DNA from: Caldilineaceae bacterium
GTDB lineage: Bacteria; Chloroflexota; Anaerolineae; Caldilineales; Caldilineaceae
Assembly (NCBI GenBank): GCA_022824025.1
Contig: JAJEBF010000056.1
Span: 124,001 to 188,000 of the forward strand
Direction: 5' to 3'
DNA length: 64,000 bases
Shown: one piece after another, positions 16,690 to 25,041 of the stretch
Numbering within the stretch: position 1 is the stretch's first letter
Layout: every line of letters begins with the position of its first letter
Position numbers and translations under genes: made by a program
The notes under the pieces: generated by a model
Seen by the model: the letters and a program-made list of their open reading frames with translations, nothing else
What the model was told of the DNA's origin: nothing
Databases searched by the model: none

Positions 16690-17210
16690 TATGTACATCC
16701 CTCTTTTTCAATCCTGCCACGGGCAGGGAGGAATACAAGCATACGCGGGCGGTACTGCACGATGGGCTGATTTTCGGCTTCGGCTGGCACCAGGTTCTGC
16801 CGACCCTGGCGCTGGCGGTCACAAATGCGGAACCTGCCGAATACACGGTTGCGTTTGTCGAGCGGGCGGTGCGGTATTACAAGGCGCACGGTCGGGAAGA
16901 GGCGGTCGCGTACTTCAGCCCTGCCGAGAGTGTGGACGGCGCGTGGCACGTGTTTGTCATCGGCGGGAACGGCCGGGTAATCGACCATCCCGATCCGGAG
17001 ATCATCGGGCAGGATCTGAAGGGGGATATGGGGGTGGATTCGAGCGGCTATCGCTATGGCGATCTGGTGCTGAGCGCAACGGAGGCGGGGACGTGGGTCG
17101 ACTATCTGTCGGCGTCGAATCCTACACTGGACGGCTCGGAGGAGGAGTTAAAGCATACGTGGGATGTGCGTTACGACGGCGTGATCATTGGGTCGGGGTG
17201 GTATGAGTAA
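16690..17210 (+). pseudogene. 5'-truncated Cache-like domain protein
   Basis: The frame opens after a stop at about 16690 and has no ATG. It begins with the end of one module (EEYKHTRAVLHDGLIFGFGWHQ) and continues with a complete second module of about 140 residues (AFVERAVRYYKAHGREEAVAYF, DGAWHVFVIGGNGRVIDHPDPEIIGQDLKG, ending EEELKHTWDVRYDGVIIGSGWYE). The two module ends match each other, so the ancestral protein had tandem repeats. The module resembles a single Cache ligand-binding domain, an extracytoplasmic small-molecule sensor. The intact paralog follows at 17328. Confidence 0.6.
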
Positions 17211-17327
17211 GGGCTAGGGGTGAGGGTAGCGTACCGTGCCGGCGCCGGGAATTCCGTGGGAATAGGACAGAATTGGTTGCCTTGAAGTCGATCCGCTCAC
17301 ACCGCAGGACGGGAAGGAGGCCCAAAG

Positions 17328-17747
17328 ATGCACCGTTTCGTTTTACTCATATTCGCGTTTCTTGTGGTTGGCTGCGCTGCCATCCCGGGAAAAGACAATC
17401 CGCCAGCCTATACACAGGCCATTGTGCAGGACGCAATACGTCTGTACAGGCGCGAGGGACGTCAGGCAATCATCGACCGGTATCGCTCACGCGACAACGT
17501 TGATGGCCAGTGGTACGTCTTTATCCTTGATGAGAACAAGAAGGGGCTGGCGCATTACAATCCTGACAGGATAGGCGCAGACGCTTCACTTGCACCCCAT
17601 GGCGATGAGTTGACTAGTGCGACCGCAGAAGGCAAGTGGTTCAGCCACACAAATATCAACCCGGAAACAGGAACAGAGCAACTTAAGCATTTCTGGATCA
17701 TACTCTACGACGGGCTGACGTTCGCTTCCGGTTGGTACCAAGAGTAG
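17328..17747 (+). CDS. Cache-like single-domain lipoprotein
   Basis: 139 residues with GGAGG before the ATG. A lipoprotein signal MHRFVLLIFAFLVVGC places the lipobox Cys at residue 16, so the protein is exported by Sec and anchored to the membrane. The rest is one Cache-like module (AIVQDAIRLYRREGRQAIIDRY, DGQWYVFILDENKKGLAHYNPDRIGADA, ending EQLKHFWIILYDGLTFASGWYQE) that matches the decayed gene at 16690 in length and order. Free Cache lipoproteins may present a ligand to a membrane kinase or receptor; no such partner is adjacent. Function otherwise unknown. Confidence 0.65.
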   Translation: MHRFVLLIFAFLVVGCAAIPGKDNPPAYTQAIVQDAIRLYRREGRQAIIDRYRSRDNVDGQWYVFILDENKKGLAHYNPDRIGADASLAPHGDELTSATAEGKWFSHTNINPETGTEQLKHFWIILYDGLTFASGWYQE

Positions 17748-17967
17748 GCAGGCGGGCAGTTCGGCGGCATGGATACCCTTATTCGAGTATCCGATCATCA
17801 AGGCGCCCGTCGCACTGCAGGTCACGCATACGCTTGCGTGGAAGGGCCCAATTACGAGACCACGATAGGGCCGGACGCGGGTGTACTTCTCACCGCCTGC
17901 CCGCGCCCCGTAGCGGAAATCGATCCGATCAAACAACTCGGGTTGCACCCCCACGGACAAGGTGAAT

Positions 17968-18002
17968 TTGTCAAGAACCGGAAAGTTCGAGAACATGTGT
18001 TC
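17968..18002 (+). promoter_or_regulatory. Promoter with SOS-box-like palindrome over the -10 (Uma2 gene at 18050)
   Basis: TTGTCA (17968-17973), a 17-base spacer, then GAACATGTGTTC (17991-18002). The last 12 bases fit GAAC-N4-GTTC, the LexA box of Gram-positive and related bacteria, and overlap the -10 position. It lies 48 bases before the start codon. An equally spaced copy precedes the Uma2 gene at 24422. The remaining bases of 17748-17967 show nothing else. Confidence 0.6.
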
Positions 18003-18049
18003 AATAGAGGGTCTGAGCCGGTCAGAGCAATTGTGGCTGGAGGGCAATT

Positions 18050-18631
18050 GTGATCAAAGCAAACTTGGGGCGCAGTATCAGTCCCGTAACGACCAAACTT
18101 ACTTACGAGGATTATCTGAAGACCTCAGACGATGAACGCCTTGAACTCCTGGACGGTGTGCTAACCTTGCCGCCTGTCCCGAATACCGCGCATCAGTCAG
18201 TTCAGACCGAATTGGGTTGGCGGTTGGCCCGGTTCGTGAGAGAGAGGGATTTGGGACATGTCTTTTTTGCCCCGACCGATGTTGTCCTTTCCAATACCGA
18301 TGTCGTGCAACCCGACCTGCTCTTCATTTCCAGAGAGAGGGCTGACATTATCACCCCCGCCAACATCCAGGGCGCGCCCGACCTGATCGTCGAAATCCGC
18401 TCAGACTCGACCGCCGAGCGCGATGAGACCCTCAAGCGTCAGCTCTATGCCGACCATGGTGTTGAAGAGTACTGGTTGGTAAACCCTGAAGCCGCCACCA
18501 TTGCCGTTCTCCTTTTAGGCGGCCAACGCTACGCTGAGACAGCTCTCTACACAGCGGGGCAGACCCTGGCCTCACCCAAGCTGCATGGGCTTTCAATCCC
18601 CCTGGACCACGTCTTTCTCGCCCACAATTGA
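18050..18631 (+). CDS. Uma2 family (DUF820, PD-(D/E)XK-like) protein
   Basis: 193 residues from a GTG at 18050 with GGAGGG five bases upstream. Uma2 proteins have a restriction-endonuclease-like fold: here TKLTYEDYLKTSDDERLELLDGVL, TDVVQPDLLFI with the motif Asp, GAPDLIVEIRSDSTAERDE with the Glu of (D/E)XK, and LKRQLYADHGVEEYWLVNPE with the trailing Lys and the conserved GVxEYWxV. All are present, so nuclease activity is possible although the family function is not established. It is nearly the same length and very similar to the gene at 24422, and both share the operator-like site at the same distance. Confidence 0.9.
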   Translation: MIKANLGRSISPVTTKLTYEDYLKTSDDERLELLDGVLTLPPVPNTAHQSVQTELGWRLARFVRERDLGHVFFAPTDVVLSNTDVVQPDLLFISRERADIITPANIQGAPDLIVEIRSDSTAERDETLKRQLYADHGVEEYWLVNPEAATIAVLLLGGQRYAETALYTAGQTLASPKLHGLSIPLDHVFLAHN

Positions 18632-18680
18632 AATAGAACTGCCGCCCGGCCAAGCCTCACTCCTCCCTTCCTCCCGCAAA

Positions 18681-18712
18681 CCCCCTGTAGGGGAGACCCC
18701 TTGTGGATGCCC
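18681..18712. repeat. Dispersed repeat family A, short copy
   Basis: CCCCTGTAGGGGAGACC and CTTGTGGATGCCC, a diverged copy in which the GGGCGCCC octamers have changed to GGGAGACC and GGATGCCC. It is followed by a C-rich tail with CCGCGGACAAC. It lies after the Uma2 stop and could act as a transcription end. Confidence 0.65.
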
Positions 18713-18819
18713 AAGCCCATCCGCGGACAACAAAGATGTTGCCGTTCGCCGTTGCCGTTCTTCGCGCCCCTTCGCGGATCAATCCCCCTCCCCGCAGTTC
18801 CCCCATACGAATTAACGCA

Positions 18820-18848
18820 TTGACAACGATTTTCCGGTATGCTAGTTT
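18820..18848 (+). promoter_or_regulatory. Possible promoter for the first sugar ABC cassette
   Basis: A perfect -35 TTGACA (18820-18825) is followed after 17 bases by TAGTTT (18843-18848), only a 3-of-6 match to a -10. The gene starts 150 bases further on, leaving a long leader. Confidence 0.35.
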
Positions 18849-19000
18849 ACCCATGCCGGCCGCGTTGCAACTATATATTGAATCACAAAGCTGGTCACCC
18901 TTTCACTGTCCCGCGTCCGCCTGCGACGAGCCAAAAAAGCGAACCGATCCGTCCAACAGCGCTATCTCATCTATATTACCCAGTTCGAGGAGGAAAAAGC

Positions 19001-20320
19001 ATGAAGATGCAAAACTCTAGTCGACGACAGTTTCTCAAAACTGCCGGTCTTGCCGGCTTCGGGCTGGCCATGGCCGCCTGCGTTCCCGCCGCGGAGACCG
19101 GCATGGAAGGCGGAGCCGCCGACGAAGAACCGGTCGAACTGACCCTGTGGGGTTGGTGGGACATCCGCATGGACCTCTACCGCTCCGTAGCCGACCAGTT
19201 CGCCGAAGTAGACGGGACCATCACCGTTGACGTCCAGTCCATCTCCGGTGGCTATATGGAAAAACTCTATTCCGCCCTCGCTGCCGGCACCGGACCCAAC
19301 ATGATCAAAATGCGTAACCTGGCCACCATGCACCAGATGCGCGAGGAAAACCTCCTGCTCGAATTCCCCGAGGAAACCTTCCCGCCCAGCTGGTTCGAAG
19401 AAGCCTACCCCCTCTTCGATATCAAGACCAACGGGCGCTACGTGCTTCCCACCGGCACCACCTGTACACTCCTCATGTACAACAAGCAGATGTTCGAAGA
19501 AGCCGGCCTCGATCCCGATTCGCCGCCCAACACCTGGGACGACTTCACCACAGCGGCCAAGGCGCTCACCCAGAAAGACGGCAGCGGCGCTATCTCCCTC
19601 GCCGGTTTCGCCGTCACCACCGAGTGGCCCGTGCTAAACCAGATCTATCAACTGGGCGGAAACGTCATCCAGAACAACGGCGATGAACAGATCTCCCTCA
19701 TGACCAGCCCCGAAGTCCACGAAGCCTTCACCTACATCGCCGACCTCGCCCTCGTTCACGAAGTCTGGGACCCCGGTTTCCCCAACTTCGACTCCATCGG
19801 CAACGGCCTCGCCGCCATGACCGAGGAACAGACCTGGGTGATCGGTGAGTACACCAATACCTATCCCGATATGTACCCCAACATCGGCTACTCGCACCCG
19901 CCAACCCCGTCCGGCGAACCAGACCCGCTCTACGGGTACAAAGACACAGTCACCTCTGTCTCAGCCGTAACCGGCCACCCCGACAACGACGGCGATACCT
20001 GGAAGTTCATGGAATACCTCTACAAGGACGGCGGCAAAGATGCCTACTGGGCCCTCTGCGAACTGATCTCGCTCGTGCCGGAGCGCGCCGACCTCATGTC
20101 CGACCCCAGGCTGATGGAGTCGCCCGGACTCAGCAAGGCGTCCGAGGTCAATCCCCATCAACGCAACTACGCAGCCGTGCCCGAGCGCGCCGCCGACGTG
20201 CAGAACGACGTCCTCCATCTGATTGTCAACGAAGGCCAATCAGTTGCAGAGGCCCTGGAATACGGCGACGCCGAGATCCAGAAGGTCATCGACGAGGGCC
20301 TGGCCAAGTACTGGGTCTAG
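19001..20320 (+). CDS. Sugar ABC transporter substrate-binding lipoprotein (Tat-type signal)
   Basis: 439 residues from the ATG at 19001, which follows GAGGAGG and matches the start of the paralog at 22905. The start MKMQNSSRRQFLKTAGLAGF has a twin-arginine motif, and LAMAAC supplies a lipobox Cys near residue 26, so the protein is probably Tat-exported and lipid-anchored. The mature part is an SBP_bac_1 (MalE/UgpB-like) protein: ELTLWGWWDIRMDLYRSVADQF, LYSALAAGTGPNMIKM, YVLPTGTTCTLLMYNKQMFEEAGLDPDSPPNTWDDF. It would capture an oligosaccharide for the permeases at 20636 and 21618. No ATPase gene is nearby, so a shared MsmK-type ATPase must serve it. Confidence 0.9.
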   Translation: MKMQNSSRRQFLKTAGLAGFGLAMAACVPAAETGMEGGAADEEPVELTLWGWWDIRMDLYRSVADQFAEVDGTITVDVQSISGGYMEKLYSALAAGTGPNMIKMRNLATMHQMREENLLLEFPEETFPPSWFEEAYPLFDIKTNGRYVLPTGTTCTLLMYNKQMFEEAGLDPDSPPNTWDDFTTAAKALTQKDGSGAISLAGFAVTTEWPVLNQIYQLGGNVIQNNGDEQISLMTSPEVHEAFTYIADLALVHEVWDPGFPNFDSIGNGLAAMTEEQTWVIGEYTNTYPDMYPNIGYSHPPTPSGEPDPLYGYKDTVTSVSAVTGHPDNDGDTWKFMEYLYKDGGKDAYWALCELISLVPERADLMSDPRLMESPGLSKASEVNPHQRNYAAVPERAADVQNDVLHLIVNEGQSVAEALEYGDAEIQKVIDEGLAKYWV

Positions 20321-20364
20321 TCCATCTGGCTGACCATTGCGTGTGTCTATCTCCACTGACCCGA

Positions 20365-20393
20365 ACTCCCACGCCTCCCGCAGGCGTGGGAGT
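20365..20393 (+). terminator. Strong hairpin between binding-protein and permease genes
   Basis: A perfect 12-base stem (ACTCCCACGCCT with AGGCGTGGGAGT) closes a five-base loop. There is no T-tract, so it more likely stops 3' RNA decay or partly terminates, raising binding-protein over permease output. Similar structures lie at 35154 and 39929. Confidence 0.65.
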
Positions 20394-20635
20394 CATCACG
20401 TTCCTTGCACTTCCTGCAAAGGGCCCGAGTTTCCTGGTCCCAATGAGTGGGCGCAACGAACGCAAAAAGAATCCTTGTCCGCGTCGGTGCTCCCGTTCGC
20501 CCTCGGCCTCCGCCTCAGTTCGGCAAACTTGAGCCTGCGTCCGAATCTCCCCAGCCGCAAACGCAACCGCCGCGGCAGAATCCGTTTGTCCGTGCCCGTC
20601 CGAAACACTGCCAGCGCCCCGTGGGAGCCGATCTG

Positions 20636-21553
20636 ATGATCCAAACCATCGTGCAAAAACTCACCGGACGAGGCTCCACGCTGCGCGCCGCCGAGCACCG
20701 TTTCATCATCATCGCCCTCGTTCCCACCATCATCTTCTACGCAATTGTCAAGTTCTATCCCATCTTCTTCTCCTTTTTCATCAGCCTCCACGAATGGAGC
20801 CTCTTCGGCAACGTCTCCCCCTTCGTCGGTCTCGACAACTACGCCCTGCTGGCCAAGGATTCGCTCTTCCCCAAGGTCATGTGGAACACAATGTACCGCA
20901 CCTTTGCCGGCACCTTCCTCGGCGCGCTCTTTGCTCTCATCGTCGCTCTCATCCTCAATCCCATCAAGCGCGGCAGCATCCTCCTGCGTCTCATCTACTT
21001 CCTCCCCGTCATGACCTCCGTCATCGCCAGCGCAACCATCTGGAAATGGATGCTGCAGACCCGTTTCGGCCTGCTCAACCAACTCCTCCTCATGCTCGGC
21101 ATCGCCCCCGTCCCGTGGCTTCAGTCCACCACGTGGGCCATGCCCAGCGTCATCGCCATGGGAATCTGGGCCGGCCTCGGCTTCACCGTCATCATCTATC
21201 TCGCCGGCCTGAGAGGCATCCCCCGCGACTACTACGAGTCCGCCGAAATTGACGGCGCCAACAGCCTTCAGCTCGCCCTCAAGATTACTCTGCCCCTGCT
21301 CAAACCGGTCGTCTCCTTCGTCCTTATCACCGGCGTCATCGGCGGCTTCAGCGGCGGCTTCCAGGCCATCTACATGATGACCGGCGGCGGCCCACTGGAC
21401 TCGACCAGGGTTCTCGCGCTCCATATCTACGATTACGCCTTCGAGCGCCTGTTCATGGGCCAGGCCGCCAGCATGTCCTTCGTCCTTTTCGCGATCGTCC
21501 TGGTCCTGACCCTGGTACAGTTCAAACTGCAACGGGTCGACTGGGAGCTGTAA
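20636..21553 (+). CDS. Sugar ABC transporter permease (MalF/UgpA type)
   Basis: 305 residues from the ATG at 20636 (GGGAG upstream); the frame is open to 20447 but those residues are Pro/Arg-rich and unlike permeases. Six membrane helices can be traced, starting AEHRFIIIALVPTIIFYAIVKFYPIFFSFF. The EAA loop that touches the ATPase is seen as RDYYESAEIDGANSLQLALKITLPLLKP. The segment MTGGGPLDSTRVLALHIYDYAF is typical of MalF/UgpA-type subunits. It pairs with the next gene and the binding protein before it; the 316-base gap to that gene holds the hairpin at 20365. Confidence 0.9.
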   Translation: MIQTIVQKLTGRGSTLRAAEHRFIIIALVPTIIFYAIVKFYPIFFSFFISLHEWSLFGNVSPFVGLDNYALLAKDSLFPKVMWNTMYRTFAGTFLGALFALIVALILNPIKRGSILLRLIYFLPVMTSVIASATIWKWMLQTRFGLLNQLLLMLGIAPVPWLQSTTWAMPSVIAMGIWAGLGFTVIIYLAGLRGIPRDYYESAEIDGANSLQLALKITLPLLKPVVSFVLITGVIGGFSGGFQAIYMMTGGGPLDSTRVLALHIYDYAFERLFMGQAASMSFVLFAIVLVLTLVQFKLQRVDWEL

Positions 21554-21617
21554 GGCCCTTCCAGGTCCTACCATTTCATGCCTCCTTCCAGCACTCGATC
21601 CTTACTTGGAGTAACGC

Positions 21618-22514
21618 ATGGCTAACCAGGATTTTGTTGGCGTCCCCAGTCAGGTCGATACCCAGGCGCTGCGCCGCGGCGCAACCGAAATTCGGCGCCT
21701 GAGCCGCGGCACGCTGTTCAACTACATCATCCTCGGCGCGGGCGCAATCCTGATGGTCGTCCCCTTCATCTGGATGGTCAGCACCTCCTTCAAACCCCAG
21801 GCCGAGACCGTCTCATTCCCGCCCCGCCTCTTTCCCATCAACCCCACCATTTCCAACTACATCGATGTGTTCGACCGCGCCAACATGGGCCGCCTCTACT
21901 GGAATACAACCTTTGTCAGCGTCATCAAAACCATCTTCAACATCTACACCAGCGCGCTCCTCGGCTATATCTTCGGCAAGTTTATTTTCCGCGGCCGCGA
22001 CATCATCTTCTACATCCTGCTCAGCACCTGGATCATCCCCTTCGAGGTCTATCTGATCCCGCTCTACCTCATGACCGTCCAGGTCGGCTGGGCCAATACC
22101 TATACCGCTCTGATCGTGCCCGAAATCTTCACCGTCTACGCCATGTTCATGTTCCGCCAGTTCATGTACACCATCCCCACCGAGCTGGTCGACGCCGCCC
22201 GCATTGACGGCGCCGGCGAGTGGTACATCTTCCACCGCATCATCATCCCTCTCTCCAAGGCTGCCCTCTTCACCCTCATCGCCTTCTACTTCATGTGGAA
22301 CTGGAACGACTTTCTCTGGCCCCTCGTCGTCATCGCCGACCAGGACAAATATGTCATCACCGTCGGCCTCGCCACCTTCGTCGGTGAATACTGGAGCCAG
22401 CACGGCGTCATCATGGCCGGCGCCAGCCTCGCCATCATCCCCATTCTCGTCCTCTTCATCGCGGTCCAGCGCTTCATCATCGAAGGCGTCGTCCTCACCG
22501 GCCTCAAAGGCTGA
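21618..22514 (+). CDS. Sugar ABC transporter permease (MalG/UgpE type)
   Basis: 298 residues with six predicted helices. N-terminal LFNYIILGAGAILMVVPFIWMVSTSFKPQAE and the conserved STSFK-P motif identify the MalG-like subunit; the EAA loop is PTELVDAARIDGAGEWYIFHRIIIPLSKAAL, and FYFMWNWNDFLWPLVV is the usual helix-5 motif. It closes with EGVVLTGLKG. GGAG lies upstream of the ATG at 21618. It ends the transport cassette; the next gene is a second copy of the binding protein. Confidence 0.9.
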   Translation: MANQDFVGVPSQVDTQALRRGATEIRRLSRGTLFNYIILGAGAILMVVPFIWMVSTSFKPQAETVSFPPRLFPINPTISNYIDVFDRANMGRLYWNTTFVSVIKTIFNIYTSALLGYIFGKFIFRGRDIIFYILLSTWIIPFEVYLIPLYLMTVQVGWANTYTALIVPEIFTVYAMFMFRQFMYTIPTELVDAARIDGAGEWYIFHRIIIPLSKAALFTLIAFYFMWNWNDFLWPLVVIADQDKYVITVGLATFVGEYWSQHGVIMAGASLAIIPILVLFIAVQRFIIEGVVLTGLKG

Positions 22515-22570
22515 GCCGCTCTCCCTCGCCGCCCCCGCCGCGCGCCGCTATCCACCGCTCACCGCTGTTC

Positions 22571-22627
22571 CGGGTGGTCAGCCACAAGCGGCTTCCCCTG
22601 TGCAGGGGGATTCCTCCGCAACGCCCC
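22571..22627. repeat. Dispersed repeat family B
   Basis: Contains GCCACAAGCGGCTTCCCCTG, then TGCAGGGGGATTCCTCCGCA and ACGCCC. A GGGGG...CCTCC stem is possible. Other copies lie at 33236 and 53415. It sits between a permease stop and the next cassette. Confidence 0.65.
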
Positions 22628-22772
22628 ACTGGGCTCAACATTCACCGCTTTGACCCTTAAGGGTCCGCCAAAGTAACCTTTCGAATCCCGGCAGACCGCG
22701 CGCCACACGCACACAGAATATGGACTACAGCCAAATTGGAAGATAGTTCGCAGAAACAATCGGCGCGAGAAT

Positions 22773-22778
22773 TATAAT
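22773..22778 (+). promoter_or_regulatory. Candidate -10 for the second binding-protein gene
   Basis: A consensus TATAAT, 127 bases before the GTG at 22905. No good -35 is found at 16-18 bases upstream, so the call is weak. Confidence 0.25.
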
Positions 22779-22904
22779 CAGGAAGCCAGACACTGTCTTT
22801 TGTGTCGAATTGTCTGGTCACAGACTTTACCGACCCGGAAGGTGTACTCGGTAGTCCTCGAAGGTAGATATTTCGGTTTAACTCAAATCAAGGAGGGGTA
22901 TGGC

Positions 22905-24224
22905 GTGAAAATGCAAATCCCTAGCCGGCGTCAGTTCCTGAGAGCAGCCGCCTTCGCCGGCTTCGGGCTGGCCGCGGCCGCCTGCGTTCCCGTGCCTGCA
23001 GCCAGTCCCGATATCGCCTCACCCAGCGAAGAACCGGTAGATCTATCGCTCTGGGGCTGGTGGGACACGCGAATGGCTCATTACCGCAGCGTAGCCGACC
23101 AATTCGCCGACCAAAATGGGGGAATTACCGTTGACGTCGACTCCACTGCCGGTGGCGATCCGGAGAAAGTCCTCTCCGCCCTGGCAGCCGGCGCCGGGCC
23201 GAACATGCTCAATATGCCTGACCTCTTAACCATGCACCGTTTTCGTGAGGAGGACCTCCTGCTTGCGTTTCCTGAGGACATCTTCCCGCACAGCTGGTTC
23301 GAAGAGGCTTACCCTCTATTCGATATTGAGACCAACGGAAGATACGTCCTGCCCACCGGTTCTACCTGTGCGCTCCTCATGTACAACAAGAGCATGTTCG
23401 AGGAAGTCGGCCTCGATCCTGAGTCACCCCCCACGACCTGGAGCGACTTCACCACCGCGGCAAAGGCGCTAACCCGCAAAGACGGCGGCGGCGCCATCAC
23501 CCGCGCCGGGTTCGCTCTCACCCTTGACTGGCCCGTCCTCAACCAGATCTATCAACTGGGCGGCAACGTGATCGAGAACAGCGGCGATCAACAGATCTCC
23601 CTGATGACCAGCCCCGAAGTCCATGATGCCTTCACCTACATCGCCGACCTCGCACGTACGCACCAGGTCTGGCATCCCAGCCTTCCCGACCACGAAGCCG
23701 TTGGCAAAGGACGCGCTGCCATGACCGAGGAACAGACTTGGGCGATAAATGAGTTCTCTGACACCTATCCCGATATGTACCCCAACATTGGCTACTCGCA
23801 CCCGCCTACCCCGACAGGTGGCCCAGATCCGCTCTTCGGATACAAGACCATCGTCCCCTCAATCTCTGCCTTGACCGGCCGACCCGAAAACGAAAGCGAA
23901 ACCTGGCAGTTCATGGAGTACCTGTACAAGGACGGCGGCAAGGAAGCCTACCGGGCTCTGTGCCTGCTGAGCGCGCTCGCGCCGGAACGCGCCGACCTGA
24001 TGTCCGATCCCCGGCTGCTGGAAACGCCCGGTCTCAGCGCGGCCGCTGAGGTCAACCCCTGGGAGCGCAGCTACGGCGCCGCGCCCTATCGCGCCGCCGC
24101 CGTCCTCCACGACGTGCTGCATCAGATCGTCAATGAGGGACGAACCGTGGCCGAGGCCCTTGAATACGGCGAAACCCAGATTCAGAAGGTCATCGACGAG
24201 GGCCTGGCCAAGTACTGGGTCTGA
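22905..24224 (+). CDS. Second sugar-binding lipoprotein, paralog of the gene at 19001
   Basis: 439 residues from a GTG at 22905 (GGAGGGG six bases upstream), exactly the length of its paralog and aligning from the first residues (MKMQIPSRRQFLRAAAFAGF). It keeps the twin-arginine motif and a lipobox (LAAAAC). Blocks such as YVLPTGSTCALLMYNKSMFEE and MTEEQTWAINEFSDTYPDMYP are nearly the same as in the first copy, while the middle and some ligand-pocket parts differ (for example HQVWHPSLPDHEAVGKG). No permease genes follow; it may share the permeases at 20636/21618 and widen the substrate range. A Uma2 gene follows 197 bases later. Confidence 0.9.
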   Translation: MKMQIPSRRQFLRAAAFAGFGLAAAACVPVPAASPDIASPSEEPVDLSLWGWWDTRMAHYRSVADQFADQNGGITVDVDSTAGGDPEKVLSALAAGAGPNMLNMPDLLTMHRFREEDLLLAFPEDIFPHSWFEEAYPLFDIETNGRYVLPTGSTCALLMYNKSMFEEVGLDPESPPTTWSDFTTAAKALTRKDGGGAITRAGFALTLDWPVLNQIYQLGGNVIENSGDQQISLMTSPEVHDAFTYIADLARTHQVWHPSLPDHEAVGKGRAAMTEEQTWAINEFSDTYPDMYPNIGYSHPPTPTGGPDPLFGYKTIVPSISALTGRPENESETWQFMEYLYKDGGKEAYRALCLLSALAPERADLMSDPRLLETPGLSAAAEVNPWERSYGAAPYRAAAVLHDVLHQIVNEGRTVAEALEYGETQIQKVIDEGLAKYWV

Positions 24225-24339
24225 AGCGGCCGCCTCCCTTGAAACTCGACTGCCCGCACCGTGCGATACTCTGCGCTCTCGTGTAAACGAGGCAAGCGGC
24301 TGCCGGCATTCCATGAATGTGCACGCGCGCGAGACCCAT

Positions 24340-24374
24340 TTGACAAAGCCTGACAAGTGCGAGAACATGTGTTC
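24340..24374 (+). promoter_or_regulatory. Promoter with SOS-box-like palindrome over the -10 (Uma2 cassette at 24422)
   Basis: TTGACA (24340-24345), 17 bases, then GAACATGTGTTC (24363-24374), 48 bases before the ATG. This matches the promoter at 17968 in hexamers, spacing, palindrome and distance. The palindrome fits the GAAC-N4-GTTC LexA box. It heads a likely Uma2/ATPase/DUF4276 transcript. Confidence 0.65.
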
Positions 24375-24421
24375 AACTGGCCGTCTGTTCAGGTCAATGT
24401 AGTCTTGGCGGGAGGGCAACG

Positions 24422-25003
24422 ATGATTGGACCTAGAGCGGTCTCACGCAGCAGTCCTGAGACGACCAAGCTCACAGTCGAGGCCTACCTGCAGACCTCCG
24501 ACGATGAACGCTACGAACTGCTGGATGGAGAACTGTTCATTCCACCGGCCCCGAGCATAGCCCATCAGCACGTTGCCATGAAACTGGGAACGCGGCTTGA
24601 CTCATATGTTGAAGAGGCAAATCTTGGAGTCGTATTCTCCGCCCCCACCGATGTCGTTCTTACCCAAACCGACGTAGTCCAGCCCGACCTGATATTCATC
24701 TCTTCAGAACGGGCCGGCATAGTTACTACTGCCAATATCCAGGGCGCGCCTGACCTGATCGTCGAAATCCGCTCCGATTCCACCGCTGAACGCGACGAAA
24801 CGCTCAAGCGCCAACTCTACGAAGAATGTAGTGTACAGGAGTACTGGCTGGTCGATCCAGAGACCAGGACCATCACCGTTTTGTTGTTAGGAGAGGATGG
24901 TTATGCAGAAGCTGCTACTTACACCGAGGGACACACACTGACTTCGCCCATGCTGGAAGGCTTTGCCGCTGATCTGGACGAGATATTTCCTATCCGACCT
25001 TGA
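24422..25003 (+). CDS. Uma2 family (DUF820) protein heading an ATPase/DUF4276 cassette
   Basis: 193 residues, GGGAGGG before the ATG. Motifs run TKLTVEAYLQTSDDERYELLDGEL, TDVVQPDLIFI, GAPDLIVEIRSDSTAERDE, LKRQLYEECSVQEYWLVDPET: the PD-D/E-K nuclease-like residues are all kept. It is close to the gene at 18050. Its stop lies 38 bases before the ATPase start on the same strand, and no terminator is visible between them, so the three genes to 26823 look like one transcript under the operator-like site at 24363. Confidence 0.9.
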   Translation: MIGPRAVSRSSPETTKLTVEAYLQTSDDERYELLDGELFIPPAPSIAHQHVAMKLGTRLDSYVEEANLGVVFSAPTDVVLTQTDVVQPDLIFISSERAGIVTTANIQGAPDLIVEIRSDSTAERDETLKRQLYEECSVQEYWLVDPETRTITVLLLGEDGYAEAATYTEGHTLTSPMLEGFAADLDEIFPIRP

Positions 25004-25041
25004 ACGGGAGTTTCACAGGAGTAACAGAAATTCCAGATGCC

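Noticed and set aside
17769..18053. A 94-codon plus-strand ORF before the Uma2 gene at 18050
   Set aside because: It covers the promoter/operator-like region conserved with 24340 and has no domain or RBS.
20396..21574. A 392-codon minus-strand frame opposite the permease gene
   Set aside because: Asp/Glu/Gly-rich shadow of a hydrophobic gene; permease motifs on the plus strand are decisive.
25000..25041. TTG at 25000 as the ATPase start
   Set aside because: The family begins with MQIESLAIKNYR at 25042, so the extra 14 residues are unlikely.
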